Positions 1 through 11,003 of a stretch of DNA of 64,000 nt are shown in pieces. The DNA is taken from positions 62,001-126,000 of the forward strand of contig JAMYHX010000060.1 in NCBI GenBank assembly GCA_025529335.1. The letters are read 5' to 3'. The position numbers and the translations under genes were made by a program. This stretch comes from Rhizopus sp. PT2906 (taxonomy: Eukaryota > Mucoromycota > Mucoromycetes > Mucorales > Rhizopodaceae). How positions within the stretch are numbered: position 1 is the stretch's first letter; every line of letters begins with the position of its first letter. Below the pieces are notes generated by a model. That model did no database searches. It was not told the DNA's origin and was given only the letters and a program-made list of their open reading frames with translations.

Positions 1-174
1 CTCTATTTACCAACCAATAGAGATTTTGCTGCTGGAGGCAAAGGTGTTTTGAACCAGAACGGAGCCAGATTTGATAATAACGTCTATTTCAGACTGGTTG
101 TACTTGTATCGAACAGCTCCTCCGGTTTTTCTGGTAGATTCCTTGTCGAACAAAAACCTAAAAAAAACGAATGA
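1..174 (+). CDS. Possible 3' end of a truncated CDS, unknown product
   Basis: Frame 1 is open from the first base to a TGA at 172-174, giving 57 residues with a plausible protein composition (Asn-, Phe-, Val- and Ser-rich, ending in a basic tail). The 5' part would lie outside the window. No family was recognised, so this could be the last exon of an unknown gene or a chance open stretch. The downstream DNA is AT-rich and non-coding, as expected after a gene end. Confidence 0.25.
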   Translation, partial: LYLPTNRDFAAGGKGVLNQNGARFDNNVYFRLVVLVSNSSSGFSGRFLVEQKPKKNE

Positions 175-540
175 TGGCATCTTGCTTTTTTTTTTATTAT
201 AGTTTGATGTTATACGGTAGACAGAGTATTGGCAATTGCCATTTCTTCTCTGTTTATAGGAGGAGGCTGTTGTAAAAATATCTCCTCATTTTCATTGAGA
301 GCTTACCATCTGTTTTTAGTGAACGTAACAAACAATTTTAAGTGTATATTATATCTTTTTCCAACGCTTGATCAAAGCATAGTTGTTATCAGATAGTTGG
401 TATTGAGGAAGTTTTGCTTGATTTGATATTTTGATTGAGGATAAAGCGCTAAAGTCAACAAAGAATAAATAACCCTTATTTTGTTTTGTAAAAAAATAGT
501 ACACTTACAGACACTCTTCGACTGACAGGATTTTCTTTAA

Positions 541-606
541 GGTAAACTACTACATGCACCAGAAAATGCTCCAGAAGTTAGACTAATACTACGTGCGCTA
601 CATCTA
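541..606 (+). repeat. Dispersed repeat fragment, copy a
   Basis: This piece shares the blocks TGCACCAGAAAAT and GACTAATRCTACGNGCGC with the reverse complement of 785-906 and in part with 11563-11671. It is the shortest and most diverged copy. Copies a and b face each other. It was aligned by eye only. Confidence 0.45.
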
Positions 607-784
607 CTCATTACCTATGATATCGCCCAACAGAAATTTTCATCATCTTGGTTCGTTTCTTTTAAAGAAGAAGAAGAAATAAAAAGAAATGTTGTTATTT
701 CTTTATTTATTCTAACTTTACGTTGTCAGTCTATCAACAAAGGTGCAAGCACACGTGTAGTTATTTGTATTTTATATACCAGAG

Positions 785-906
785 AGTGTGAATTGGACAA
801 GCCTTAGATTAGGCAAAGGCATTGGTAATGCGACGTTGTATAGTGACAACATAGGTAGCGTCCCAAGGAGGCGCTCGTAGCATTAGCCTATTTTCTGGTG
901 CATATA
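785..906 (-). repeat. Dispersed repeat fragment, copy b
   Basis: On the minus strand this reads CACCAGAAAATAGG, then CTAATGCTACGAGCGC, then CTACCTATGTTGTCACTA, then a block like CTAAGGCTTGTCCAATTCA. The same order of blocks occurs on the plus strand at 11563-11671, so both are relics of one interspersed repeat family. No transposase motif is visible, so the parent element is unknown. Confidence 0.5.
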
Positions 907-1821
907 GTGTTGGCCTTCACTCAACGCTAACTAACGTCTTCTTAAACGTGCTCTCTGCGTCGCTTTTTGAGGGAAAGTTATAATATTCTTAAAAATCTTT
1001 TAAGTTGAAGTTGTTGCAGTTCTGGATAATAACTACAAGAATAACTGAAACTTGTAATAATGTCTATTTGGAGAGGACCTTCAAAGGTTCTGTCGTTATT
1101 CAGATTCAAAACTACAAACTTGTTTAAATAAAGAGCCTTTGTAAAAGATTGCAATAAGGGATCCAGAGGTTATGCAGTTTTTACTTTTTATGTGTGCAAA
1201 GCGAGTTTGATTGGTGTGCAGTCTGGATTTTTTATGTGTACCAAGATTTTTCGTATTTGTGCAATGTATTTCCGGAAATGGTGTACGTAGCTGCAACAAT
1301 CAAGGTTTATGTGTCGTTGTTCTAACATCAATTTTAATTTATTTCTTCTTTCTCTTTCAATTAATGTAGTGTAGTGATACAATTATAAGGAATCATATAT
1401 ACATCATTCAACCTTGTTCAAAACAACAATGAACGTGCGAGTGTATCACCAAGAAGAAGAAAAAGAGAATTGTTTAAATTGAACTAGGAAAGTCTGTACC
1501 CTTGTTAAATCAAAAACGAAGGATGAGATCCAAGTTAGGAGAGATAACAAAGGAGTAAGATATAACCTTCAAAGGATATCAAGAAAGGGTAGGGTAAGGC
1601 TTTGCCTTTTATAGAAATAAGCTTAAAAACTTGTTCAAACTTCTTGTGGGGAGACAGAGTGAGAGGAGGGGCTTTCTGTGTTGCCAACAGACTTTTTTTT
1701 TCTCCTTAAACGTATATAGAACAGATTGAGCATATCATATGCATACACAAAAATTAGGAACCAACTCGAGCCTACTTTTTTCTCTTTCTCTCTCGTTTTT
1801 TATATATACAAAAAGGACGAA

Positions 1822-3351
1822 ATGGGAGTTGCTTGTTGCAAAGAAGAACCTGTTGATCTGCTTGGTGAAGGTAGTCATTACGAGAATAAACCAAATAAAG
1901 GAACTTATCTTTCTCTTTATTGCCATAGTCGAGTTATCTCACTTTCTGTTATTACGATCCGTTGGAAAAGGGTCATTTGGAAAAGTTCGAGTTGTTCAAC
2001 ACAAGGGCACTAAAAAGCTCTACGCGCTTAAATATATCAACAAGGAGAAATGCATACAGATGAAAGCAGTGGATAACATCATTTCTGAAAGACGACTTCT
2101 CGAACGCATCGATTACAGTCTTATCGTCAACATGCGATATGCCTTTCAGGATGACGAGAATTTATTCATGGTTCTTGATCTGATGCTAGGAGGCGACTTG
2201 CGCTTTCATCTAGAGAGACTAGGAACATTACCAGAAGATTATGTTCGATTTTATGCAGCTGAATTAGCGTTGAGCTTGAATTATCTTCACAGCAAACAGA
2301 TTATTCATCGGTATATAACACATATAGTGTATATATCTATCTCCTTACTTAGAACGCTCTCAGAGATATCAAACCTGATAATATCCTGCTGGACGAAAAA
2401 GGGCATGCTCACCTGACAGATTTCAACATTGCAGCTCAGCTTAGCAATAAGAAAAACAAGACATTGACATCTATCGCTGGCAGTATGGCATATATCGCAC
2501 CAGAAATCTTAAAGAAGCAAGGATATTCGTACTCTGTAGACTGGTGGTCGCTAGGTATTTTGCTGTATGAACTACTTTATGGAAAGGTAGTAGTGAAGCT
2601 AGTAAAGTCGTCTCCTATTTATAAAAAAGAACATTCATCCATAGAGACCCTTTCAAGGAAAGTCAAATGAAGAATTGCAAAAATCCATTCTGCATGATCC
2701 AATAGAGTTCCCCAAGGAGCCCAAGGTGTCTCAAGAAGCAATCAGTTTTATCAAAGAGTTGCTTACAAGAGATGTGTCTCGACGAATGGGTGTAAATGAA
2801 GCAGGATTTAAAAGACTCAAGGACCATGCGTGGGTAAGCGGTATGTGCTGGGATATACTTCATTCCAAAACAGTGGGAGCACCCTTCATACCAGATGTAA
2901 GTCTTAGTTACCCCCCTCGAAGAAAGCTATGTCTAATGCCTCTATTATTTTTAGGAAAATAAATCCAATTTTGATCCAACTCATGAATTAGAGGAGGTAT
3001 TGCTTGAGGAAAACCCATTGAAAATCAGAAAGAGAACAGCACTACCAAAGAAGAGCATGTCTAATGATGAGTTGGCCATGATAGCGGCAGAGGATAGCTA
3101 TTATGCTGAAAAAATACGTCTTGAGCAGAGTTTCAAGACGTTTGACTATACTAAACCGAATTGCAAATTACAAATATTGACAGATCCTTATACTATATCA
3201 AAGGTAATATAAAGTGATTTTTAGGAATTATATGTTGAGCATTTCATTAAAATAGGAAGAAAAGGATATGTCAGAGGAAAGTAGTACCTTATTAGGTGAT
3301 TCTGATATAGCAATAGACAAGCCTAAACATGCTCATGTTTTGAATACATAA
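1822..3351 (+). CDS. AGC-type Ser/Thr kinase of the YANK/STK32 family
   Basis: Six exons (1822..1870, 1929..2310, 2364..2586, 2645..2896, 2955..3203, 3256..3351) give 416 residues. The protein starts MGVACC, a typical N-myristoylation plus palmitoylation signal, so membrane attachment is likely. It then shows the glycine loop GKGSFGKV, the VAIK-type lysine in YALKYINK, the helix-C Glu, GGDLRFHL, the catalytic HRDIKPDN (rebuilt across intron 2), and DFNIAA in place of DFG. DFNIAA is the hallmark of the STK32 subfamily among AGC kinases. SVDWWSLG and the APE region follow, then a short basic and acidic tail. Intron 1 was chosen because it joins GE to VELSHF in phase. Its substrate is unknown. 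The family assignment is strong from the motifs. Confidence 0.9.
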
Positions 3352-3557
3352 TATATTGTTTTTTTTCACTTTACGCATTCTACCTTATAAATAATCAGTA
3401 AAGAATAAACAATAATTCGGCTTCGTGCCAAAATGCAAATCAATATTCCGCAAGTTATATGTCAAAAGTTTGGAAAGCCATTGCTCTTCATATTCAATGT
3501 TTTGAGATTCCATGTTTATAAAGAATAAGCTTTGACATGATTATTTAAAAAGAAAAA
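3352..3557. other. Intergenic, 3' flank of the kinase gene
   Basis: AT-rich DNA between the kinase stop and the end of the transposase relic. It holds AATAAA-like signals near 3400 but nothing else that can be supported. Confidence 0.4.
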
Positions 3558-4412
3558 TCAATACTTCGTCCACCTTCCTTTTGCGGTAATCACCACCTCA
3601 CATCGAGCCTTCATGCTTCCGACCAAACATGCCGTTAACCCAGGGTCTATTTTCTCTTACTCTTTTCTCAGTACAATGCTCAGATCTTCAATATTTCTTA
3701 TCTCACTTCTTCTTTCCTTGATAAGTTTATCCAAAACGGCCCAAACATGCTCTATCGGATCCAAATCAGGACTTTGTGCAGGCCAGTACTCAAAGTCCCT
3801 AATCTGGTGGATTTCCTTCCACCATCGTACATAGCCACCAGTATGGTAACTAACTCCATCATCTTGTAATATGATGTCTCTTTCCTCTTGCTGGTAGAGT
3901 TGCGCGAACCAGGGATGAAAGTTATGGGCTAAAATATTGATATATTTGTCTTGATCAACTATGCCGTCAACCAAGACCAATGGGCCAAAACCATTGGCAT
4001 GAAAGCAATTCCAAATCATCACTCCACCGCCTCCATACTTCTTCGTTTGTACAATATGCTTAGTGTCATATCGTTCACCAACTTTTCTGATGATTCTGGC
4101 ACCACCATGGTTACCAGTAACGGTGAACCGAGGTTCATCGCTCCAAATGACGCTAGACCACTGTTCGACCGTCCAATTGACATGTTTATGGGCCCATTTG
4201 TCCAACGCTGGCTTATGAGCAGCAATATAAGAACCATATTCCATCCTCTTTAAACTGCTGATAACAGTCTTTCTACAAATCTCTACATCTACGTTATGCA
4301 GTTCTAACCCTGGAAGGTCGTATGTTACGAATGGATCATCCCTTATGGTCCTCATAAGCAGTCTCTTGGATATCTCATTGATTTTTGCGGATTCTATCTT
4401 TTTTATTGATTA
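3558..4412 (-). pseudogene. Tc1/mariner transposase relic (DDE superfamily)
   Basis: Minus-strand frame with Tc1 hallmarks in order: WTVEQWSSVIWSDEPRF (first catalytic Asp), VMIWNCF, IILQDDGVSYHTG (second Asp, with the usual QDNAPxH block altered) and WPAQSPDLDPIEHVW (third acidic residue). The frame then meets an in-frame TAA at 3657-3659 and continues to a normal Tc1-like C-terminus ending VITAKGRWTKY at a TGA at 3558-3560. The N-terminal paired helix-turn-helix region is mostly missing; upstream the frame is closed at about 4413. With a truncated DNA-binding part and an internal stop it is probably inactive. Clear terminal inverted repeats were not found. Confidence 0.85.
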
Positions 4413-4444
4413 GTAGAGGCGATAATCAGTGAGTAATAAGCTAA

Positions 4445-4729
4445 TTGTACATATCAGATAATTCACTAAACCTTGACGTTTTCTTAAACAATCATGCAGG
4501 ACTTGTTCGATTTCTTAATGTGGTTTTTGTGCCTGATAATCTACACAATGATGAGGTGTATGAAAACTGTTTATGTTCCATGAGTAACATTCTTGCTTAC
4601 GTTTGGAAATGCTCGTATTTACTTCAAGACAAACCCCCTATTGGCTTTGGAAAATGGTGTTCAGGGAAAGGCATTGATTTCATGCGCAGTACCACAAAAA
4701 GTAGAAAAACTCTGTTGATGAAGTAACTG
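4445..4729 (+). CDS. Short open frame, unknown, possibly spurious
   Basis: A 94-codon frame starting at ATG 4445, with a composition that could be protein-like, but no motif, signal peptide or family was recognised. It lies directly behind the Tc1 relic and could be part of another decayed element. Kept only because it is the one open frame in this gap. Confidence 0.15.
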
Positions 4730-5058
4730 TCTTAGTTCGTTCATTGTTCATGCCAAAAGGAGAAGTATATAGGTAAGGCATATAAATTACTTTTCTATTA
4801 TTTACATTCATTTAATCATGTAATATATGGTAGCGAACGTCGTAAAGTTCATTGTCGAACAGTTACCATTGTGCCAACAAACAATTCAATCTTTCAAGAA
4901 GGATGGGTATAACATCCTTGGTTACATAAGAAGATCGAAAACCAAAGAAAGCGATAAAAGTCGTTTGAACCTTTCTCTTCTTTTTTTAATACAATAGATT
5001 TAAAAGCTATTCATTATATTTTTATTTAATAAAAAATCTATATTAATACATATTTCTC
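4730..5058. other. Intergenic
   Basis: AT-rich DNA between the short frame and the CotH-like gene stop. Poly-T and TTTATTTAATAAAA runs near 4980-5030 may serve the 3' end of the minus-strand gene. Nothing else seen. Confidence 0.4.
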
Positions 5059-6901
5059 TTATTGAGAGTAAAATCGTGTTGTATTTTGATATACAGCATT
5101 AAACCATTCCTTGACTCCAGTCAACGAAGCGTGTCCCGTAGGTCCATTTACAGCTGTCTCGAAGGGAATGGTCTCATTCATACGTTTAGCAAAGTCTATT
5201 AGTGTATCCATATCAAAGCTAAGAGGGAGCTGACCAATAACGTCAGTAACGTCACTATTATTTTGTGTGTTGCCAAATGACCCTGCAATGAGATTGTTGC
5301 CAGTACGAAGTAGTGATTGATCCCAAGCTACATCTTCTTTGATCATGTCTACGATATTATCGATAAAAGGAACTGTCACATTAGGGTTGATGAGCTCTGA
5401 GGTAATGTTTTGAAGCAATTGGTTATATTTTTCCTTAAATTCAGGTACTTGCAAGATCTGCTTCATCACTGGACGAGAATAAATTTGTGGGAAATTACTA
5501 TAGTTACCACTCCACATTTTGTCAAGTTTGAATATGGTACTGCCAATAGTGAGATCCAGGTCAGATGAGATATAGAAGAAGCTGTCAGTTTCGGGATTTT
5601 GGTAAAGATAGTAATTATCTGCCAGAGTCAAGTAACCATCAGAATAGCCTAATAGGACTTCAAGAGCCATACTAAATAACAGTCAGCACGCTTGCTTCAA
5701 TATTACTTTCCCTTCATTTTTTTACTTACGATCGGAGAAATGAGTCTGTGTCGAGCTCCTTATTCCATTTGTGAACCGCATCGGAACTGTTTGTAGGTGC
5801 CTTGGCAACAAATTCTGTAAATTTCATCAAAGGTTCCCAATTCTCTTTCTTTCCTTTGGAGGCTTCCTCTTTGATCTTATATTGACCGTCTCCATAAGCA
5901 GTAATGTTGTTCATGTAGGAGAGATCAGACGTGTGGTTTTGCGCAGAAGATTCAGGTGTTGCAAGCACACCTTGGTAAAGATAACCATTCTTGTAAGATG
6001 AGCTACCATTTGCAAACACGTTGGCCAACCAAGGATTTTTAAAAGTGTCAATGATGCCAAATAGACCAAGCTCTTGATCGTTCATCAAGACGCGGACATA
6101 GGAAAACTCTGATGAGACAAGGCCGACTGATTTTATGATGTCATAGGCGAGTTTCTCACGGATATAGGATGGATCTGTATAGAGTGCACGGAGTTTAAGG
6201 CGTCTGTAACCATACAGATCGTCCTTTTTCTTCAGTTTCAGATTATAGGATAGTTTGGGCATCCAACGAGAACTCCGACCGGATAAGGATATTTCTACAT
6301 CTTCAAAATGGAAAGCATCGTGAAGTGAAAGGTAAGAGACATTGGAGGGAACGGAGATGTCAGCTGAGATATTGCGGTTCATTTGATCTATTAAGGTCTG
6401 GTTGCCTGTGATATGAATAGTAGGTATTTCGTTGTCTCTATGCAGGTTAGAATGGATGCGATGGATAGCATCCAAAGGAGGATAAACTTGTGGGAGCTGT
6501 TTGCTTTCATGCGTATTCCAAGATCGATTGAAGAATTCATGAGGTGTACTTTGGTTGACAGGCTGACGTACAAAAGGCTCCAGAAGAAGACTATCATTGT
6601 TGTATACCTTTGCATAGTGGTAGCCCGTTTGAGCCGATGGTCCCTTTCCGGAATAAAGAATTGGGAATGTCTTGTTGACCTCCAAGGGATAACTGATGTT
6701 GTCAATCACTACTGCCATTGATTTGAATGTGGTCTGGTTCAATAAGCTAATGACATTATAGTCAACTTTGTAATCTTGATCTTGTTGTGCGGCAACACCC
6801 ACAGCAAGTAGAAGTCCTATGCCTAAACATGATCATTAGATGACAAGCCTGTAAATGTACAAAGTGAATTTACTAGTTGATAAAATGTTACTCAAGAGCA
6901 T
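5059..6901 (-). CDS. CotH-family secreted protein (CotH kinase fold)
   Basis: Three exons on the minus strand (6901..6892, 6822..5730, 5671..5059) encode 571 residues. The first exon is only 10 nt (ATG CTC TTG A) and splicing rebuilds a good signal peptide, MLLSIGLLLAVGVAAQ. The body matches the CotH family: the block LSGRSSRWMPKLSYNLKL, then REKLAYDIIKSVGL, the segment LGLFGIIDTFKNPWL and NGYLYQG, then the acidic core and a C-terminal WFNAVYQN. There are many N-glycosylation sequons. In Mucorales some CotH proteins are GPI-anchored surface ligands. This one ends soon after the conserved domain without a hydrophobic GPI-type tail and lacks an obvious match to the CotH3 host-binding motif, so it is more likely a secreted, divergent paralogue. 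A TATA-like box lies about 50 bp upstream. Confidence 0.88.
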
Positions 6902-6948
6902 TATTGTCTTGATTGGAAAGAGAGAGATAGATTAACGGACCTGTGATT

Positions 6949-6956
6949 TATTTATA
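6949..6956 (-). promoter_or_regulatory. TATA-like box upstream of the CotH-like gene
   Basis: TATAAATA on the minus strand, about 48 bp from the chosen ATG. The spacing fits a fungal core promoter with a short leader and supports the start in the 10-nt first exon. Confidence 0.45.
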
Positions 6957-8368
6957 TTACCCCCAATGACTTTTTTGCTTAGAGCTTACCCGACTATGAC
7001 GTTCTACAGAAAATTTTGACAGTCGGAACGATCTTTTGACAGAAGTTCTATTGCCCGGGATCGATAATGCTTTTCCTTTCTGGGTAAAATGTAACCAAGC
7101 AGAATACAGTGGCGAAAATTTGCCGATAGTTTTTCCGTCTAATAAAAATTAATTTTGGAAAAAGGTTTCACCAGCTTTCGCTTGCCTATTTCGCTCATGT
7201 GCTGCTTCACTACAGCAGATCTAGCAGAGGCTTCTTTCCCTCCTCTTTTTATGTTCTCTTGGGTCATTGGTTACCTATTTTATGCAGATTCAAAGGAAGC
7301 AGTACCTTTTTTAATTCATAAAAAATAATACATGATTACATTGAGCGTCGTTTTTTTTTCTTTTGCATAAAATTGACAGCATTTTACATAGAACAAACAA
7401 TGCAAGAATTATTCTAGTTTATTGCAATACAAGGTTATCATTATAAATAAAAAAAAGTTGCTTCTTCAAATTTGAAGGTAGCCAACAAAGACAAAAAAGT
7501 GTCTTGGAAAGATACCACTGAAAAAAAAAAAAAAAAAAGAAAAGAAAAAGTACCAAGGTAAAGCTACAAGTGTTACCGAGGTTACTGGAAAAGAAATCTC
7601 AAGGCTGCTGTAAAAGCAGCTGACGGTCACTAGGTCATACAGCTCCAACTACAACCAACCAAAAATGGACACCATCGACTGGAAAAGTCGTTGATGACCG
7701 AATAAAGCATCTTATTGAAGAGTTCGTACATGAGTACTTATTGCACTCAGTAATAGTTGATCCAGATGATTGTATTTGGAAGAAATACTTTACTCATGCT
7801 GGGTTGAACGTAATTAGGTAGTAGAGATCGTATCCTGACTGAGCTGCAAGTCTGCTTTAACCCACATGATTAAACTTGGAAATCAGACAAAGACATGTAC
7901 CAATTTGCAGACAGTCATAATCTCAATCCTATAGAAGAATTCAGCAAGCAATATCCACCCTCGATTCTTTGAAAAGAGCGCAAAAAAAACTAGAAATACA
8001 GTTCCCCTGTAAGCTTGTTTAGCAGCACCGCTTCATAATGTCCATTGATTGCACAGTCAATGACGGCCCGAGTGAAAATTTATTGACACTTTCTCTTTTT
8101 TATTTTGTTTATTTTACAAATTCACAAAAGGAGGAAGGAGAACACTTCTGAGAAGTAAATGCATTAGAGGGTTGGTGCAACAATGGGGCTTCTTGATGAT
8201 GATAGTGCAGCATGTCATCCTTGGCGATAGCGACATATCCTGTTTGTTCGTTGACCAATTGTTCCGTGATCGAGTCCTGTTCATTAATGTTGTCCTGTAA
8301 TATTAATTTGATTAGTAACTCGCGCTTTCGTTTTGCATATGTAGCTTTTACCATGAGTGTTAGCAATA
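6957..8368. other. Gene-poor region with a possible decayed ORF
   Basis: Low-complexity AT DNA, including a poly-A run near 7519-7538. At 7651-7822 the plus strand has a 57-codon open piece reading TTNQKWTPSTGKVV and then an acidic segment with EEFVHEY and DPDDCIWKKYF, followed by many stops. It looks like the remnant of a repeat-encoded or host protein, but no family could be named. A minus-strand frame at 8109-8366 (85 residues) is also unassigned. Confidence 0.3.
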
Positions 8369-8555
8369 CAGCAGACTCTCGATGACAGAAGACCTATCGG
8401 GAGCAAAAATGACATTCCATAATAACTCTTATACATCGATAATCCATGTGAATATCACAGGAAATGTAAAGAGGTGACTGTGAAGCCCTTCAAAAATGGC
8501 ATTCCTATATCGCGAATGTTCTGTATTGCTGTATTTCGTAATCAAGAGTCTACTG
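8369..8555. mobile_element. Small MITE with pogo/Tc1-like inverted repeats and TA target duplication
   Basis: The left end reads CAGCAGACTCTCGATGAC and the right end, on the opposite strand, CAGTAGACTCTTGATTAC: 15 of 18 positions agree. Both ends are flanked by TA (8367-8368 and 8556-8557), the target duplication of Tc1/mariner/pogo elements. CAGT-ACTCT-type ends are typical of the pogo/Fot1 group. The 187-bp element has no coding capacity and would need a transposase in trans. Confidence 0.7.
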
Positions 8556-8787
8556 TAGTTCGAAAGCCTCCGCCTATACTTTCACTCGTTCCATGTACTT
8601 GGAATGATGGATGATCTCTGCCACAGACATGCCCATCTTTGTTCATTGATAAACGTCGTGATCAGCGAGAGCTTGTGACTCACCAATTGCAAACCGAACA
8701 TTCTGCGCTTGGCAGATGTTTTTCATGATGCCTGTTGGTAATTCTGTTTCTCACGCTGCAAACAAATGGATGTGTACTCCAATAATT

Positions 8788-9512
8788 TCAACGTGTCCTC
8801 ATCGGCATGTGGACCATCTTCCTGACTACATAAATGCAAATATGGTCACTGTGCCTCTCTGTTGTATTTAGCTTTAGACATACTGAGATAAAGCCATTAA
8901 TTCGATGTCTTGCAAAGTGGGTTCTTTGTTGAAAAGAAGAGAAGGGTATTATTAAATTAGATTTGAATGAGAGCTTTAAAGAGAAGAATGGTAACAGAGG
9001 AAAGATTATTTTAAATTGTGACCTATACGGCGGTATTGGTGGCAGAACGATGCAAGTGAGAGTACTGTGACAGACGGATGCGAGCGTATAATAATTCGTA
9101 AAAACATTCAAATCACTGCTCATAGACCATTGTGATTCAGGAAGTTGCTTTAACTGTTTCCAATAACTTCCTACAGCTCCTCCAAGAGCATCCCAATGTC
9201 TGATATGAAGAGTGCCTTTAAACTTCTGTACATTCGGACACGTATGAGCGAGTTTAAAGATAAGTGAAATAGTAATCTGGACACCAGAAGGTTATCTCTT
9301 GGACCAGGCTTCCCAGGCTACTATTCTGCATGCACTTTACGAAAATTTCGACTTGCAAACGTTTTCGAAAGCCGAGTTCACGATAAAGGGATTAAGCTTG
9401 CGTATTTTCGCCAGTTCTTACAGACAAGCTGACGTTCCACTAAATCTTGAATTCTAAGTTTCTTAAATACTTCGCACAGGATGTCAATAGGCAACCTTTT
9501 CCTGTTTGACAT
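8788..9512 (-). pseudogene. Decayed F-box protein gene
   Basis: At 9512..9378 the minus strand encodes an F-box: MSNRKRLPIDIL, then EVFKKLRIQDL, then RQLVCKNWRKYA, ending at a TGA. After a stop-ridden stretch, a second open part reads FKLAHTCPNVQKFKG, LHIRHWDALGGAVG and YWKQLKQLPES, and runs on to 8788. This resembles the region behind the F-box in fungal F-box/LRR-like proteins. At least three stop codons separate the two parts and no clean intron removes them, so the gene appears dead. F-box proteins normally link substrates to SCF ubiquitin ligases. Confidence 0.6.
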
Positions 9513-10079
9513 TCTAAGATTAGACAATTGGTAATTCCTTGTTAGGCGTCACTGGTTTTTTAGCAAGTCAATATAAAGGAGAGCTTTTATTTACTTCTAA
9601 GAATAATGCCCAAGACTGAAAGCAAGGAATAAATGTATGATAGACACCAAAAATTTCGGAAAAAGGGTCATCTTGTATTCGTAAGGTTACATTGAAGAGC
9701 ATATGTTACCCTTCAGAGTGTAGAATGAGTATTATTTTATAAACATAATTCAAAGCTGGTACCATGAGTGATGAACTATGGAAATACATAACAGGCAGCT
9801 TATTGCTTAAATGTAGCCGCCAATAATTGATGTTGTCTTTGTCAAATCTAGCTTCTTTTTTTTTTTTTTTCAAAAAAGGGAAAATTGTAAACATATTTCA
9901 TGGTCCGATATGCTTTCCTTGTTTAGAATTTAAAGAAGCCAAGAACTTCAGGTACGCCAAAATAAATCTAGTGCGCAATTTATTGTTTAAATATAGAGAC
10001 GCTTTTGTTTTTATTTTTTCTTTGTTTGTTTAAAAATTATTATTGTACATAATTATACATCACACAATAGACAACAGCT
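9513..10079. other. Intergenic, promoter side of the M50B gene
   Basis: AT-rich with a T16 tract near 9857. The last 60 bases before the ATG at 10080 are very AT-rich. No gene is supported. Confidence 0.4.
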
Positions 10080-11003
10080 ATGCCACCATTAGCCTACAAT
10101 AGTTATGAACGTTACCTGATAGCAAGACAAGCAGTTGCTGATTCAGCTGTCAATAGTCTTACACCAACACAAGATCAAAAAATAACATTGATCATCATTG
10201 GAGTTTATACAGCTGCTATTTTAGTATTATGGAATATGCCAATAGCTAAGATAGTCTTGTCACCATTTAAAGTAACTAGAAAAAGAAAAGATGTTGACAA
10301 TAACATTTATATCTATTAGTTGCTTACTGTTGGTCTACATGAATTTTCGCATGCTTTCATAGGCTGTTTGACCTGTGCTAAAATAGAGGCAATTGAAATA
10401 GATCCAGATGAAGGAGGTGTCACTCGTATGGTAGGTTTATATATAAAAGGGGAGAAAGCTAGGCCATCAATAACATCTCTATATTGTCATATGAAAAAGA
10501 GAGGAGGTATACCCATGTGCACATTACCAGCAGGTTATCTAGGCTCATCTCTCATCGGAGCTGTTCTTGTGGCGTGTGGATTTAATATACTTGCTTCCAA
10601 GATAGCTTCCATCATTTTAGGCGTTTGTTTATTATTTACTTTATGGTGGGCTAAGAATTGGCTGACGCGAGGTATTGGTCTCTTGTTTATCGGTGTCATG
10701 GTCTTTCTCTGGTGGCTGGCACACGGTGCAGGGCTAAAGTATTTTGTATTATTTATTGGTGTGATGTCTTGTCTTTATTGTCTGTGGGATATTTTGGATG
10801 ATTTGGTGTTTAGAAAATTGCATGAGTCTGACGCTGCAAAGTTTGCTCAGGTGTGTGGATCATGTATGTCAAGTAGAGTGTGGGGTGTGTTTTGGTTCTT
10901 GATCAGTTTGGTCTTCTTTATTGCCGGTATATTGATTGGTTTAGTTGCTTTTAAAGAAGACCAACAGACACAGCAACAACAAGCACAAGGTTTTGGCTGG
11001 TAG
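10080..11003 (+). CDS. M50B-type membrane metalloprotease-like protein
   Basis: Three exons (10080..10271, 10320..10430, 10500..11003) encode 268 residues. The zinc-binding motif HEFSH lies in GLHEFSHAFIG at the start of exon 2, followed by DPDEGGVTRM joined to RGGIPMCTLPAGYLGSS, the typical order of the Pfam M50B family in fungi and plants. One N-terminal and about five or six later hydrophobic segments indicate a polytopic membrane protein; the tail is Gln-rich. Intron 2 (69 bp) was placed because the splice restores TRM-RGG. It is a multiple of three with no stop, so a retained form adding 23 residues is possible. The substrate is unknown; M50 enzymes usually cleave within or near membranes. 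Confidence 0.85.

Larger units (their letters stand above)
175..1821. other. Intergenic region with repeat fragments
   Basis: No convincing gene is seen. Short open frames here lack family motifs. The stretch holds two related repeat fragments (see the repeats at 541-606 and 785-906). The last 150 bases before the kinase are pyrimidine-rich and contain TATA-like AT runs, consistent with a fungal promoter and 5' leader. Confidence 0.4.

Noticed and set aside
7466..7648. Minus-strand open frame rich in Phe.
   Set aside because: Its Phe run is a translated poly-A/poly-T tract and it has no motif.
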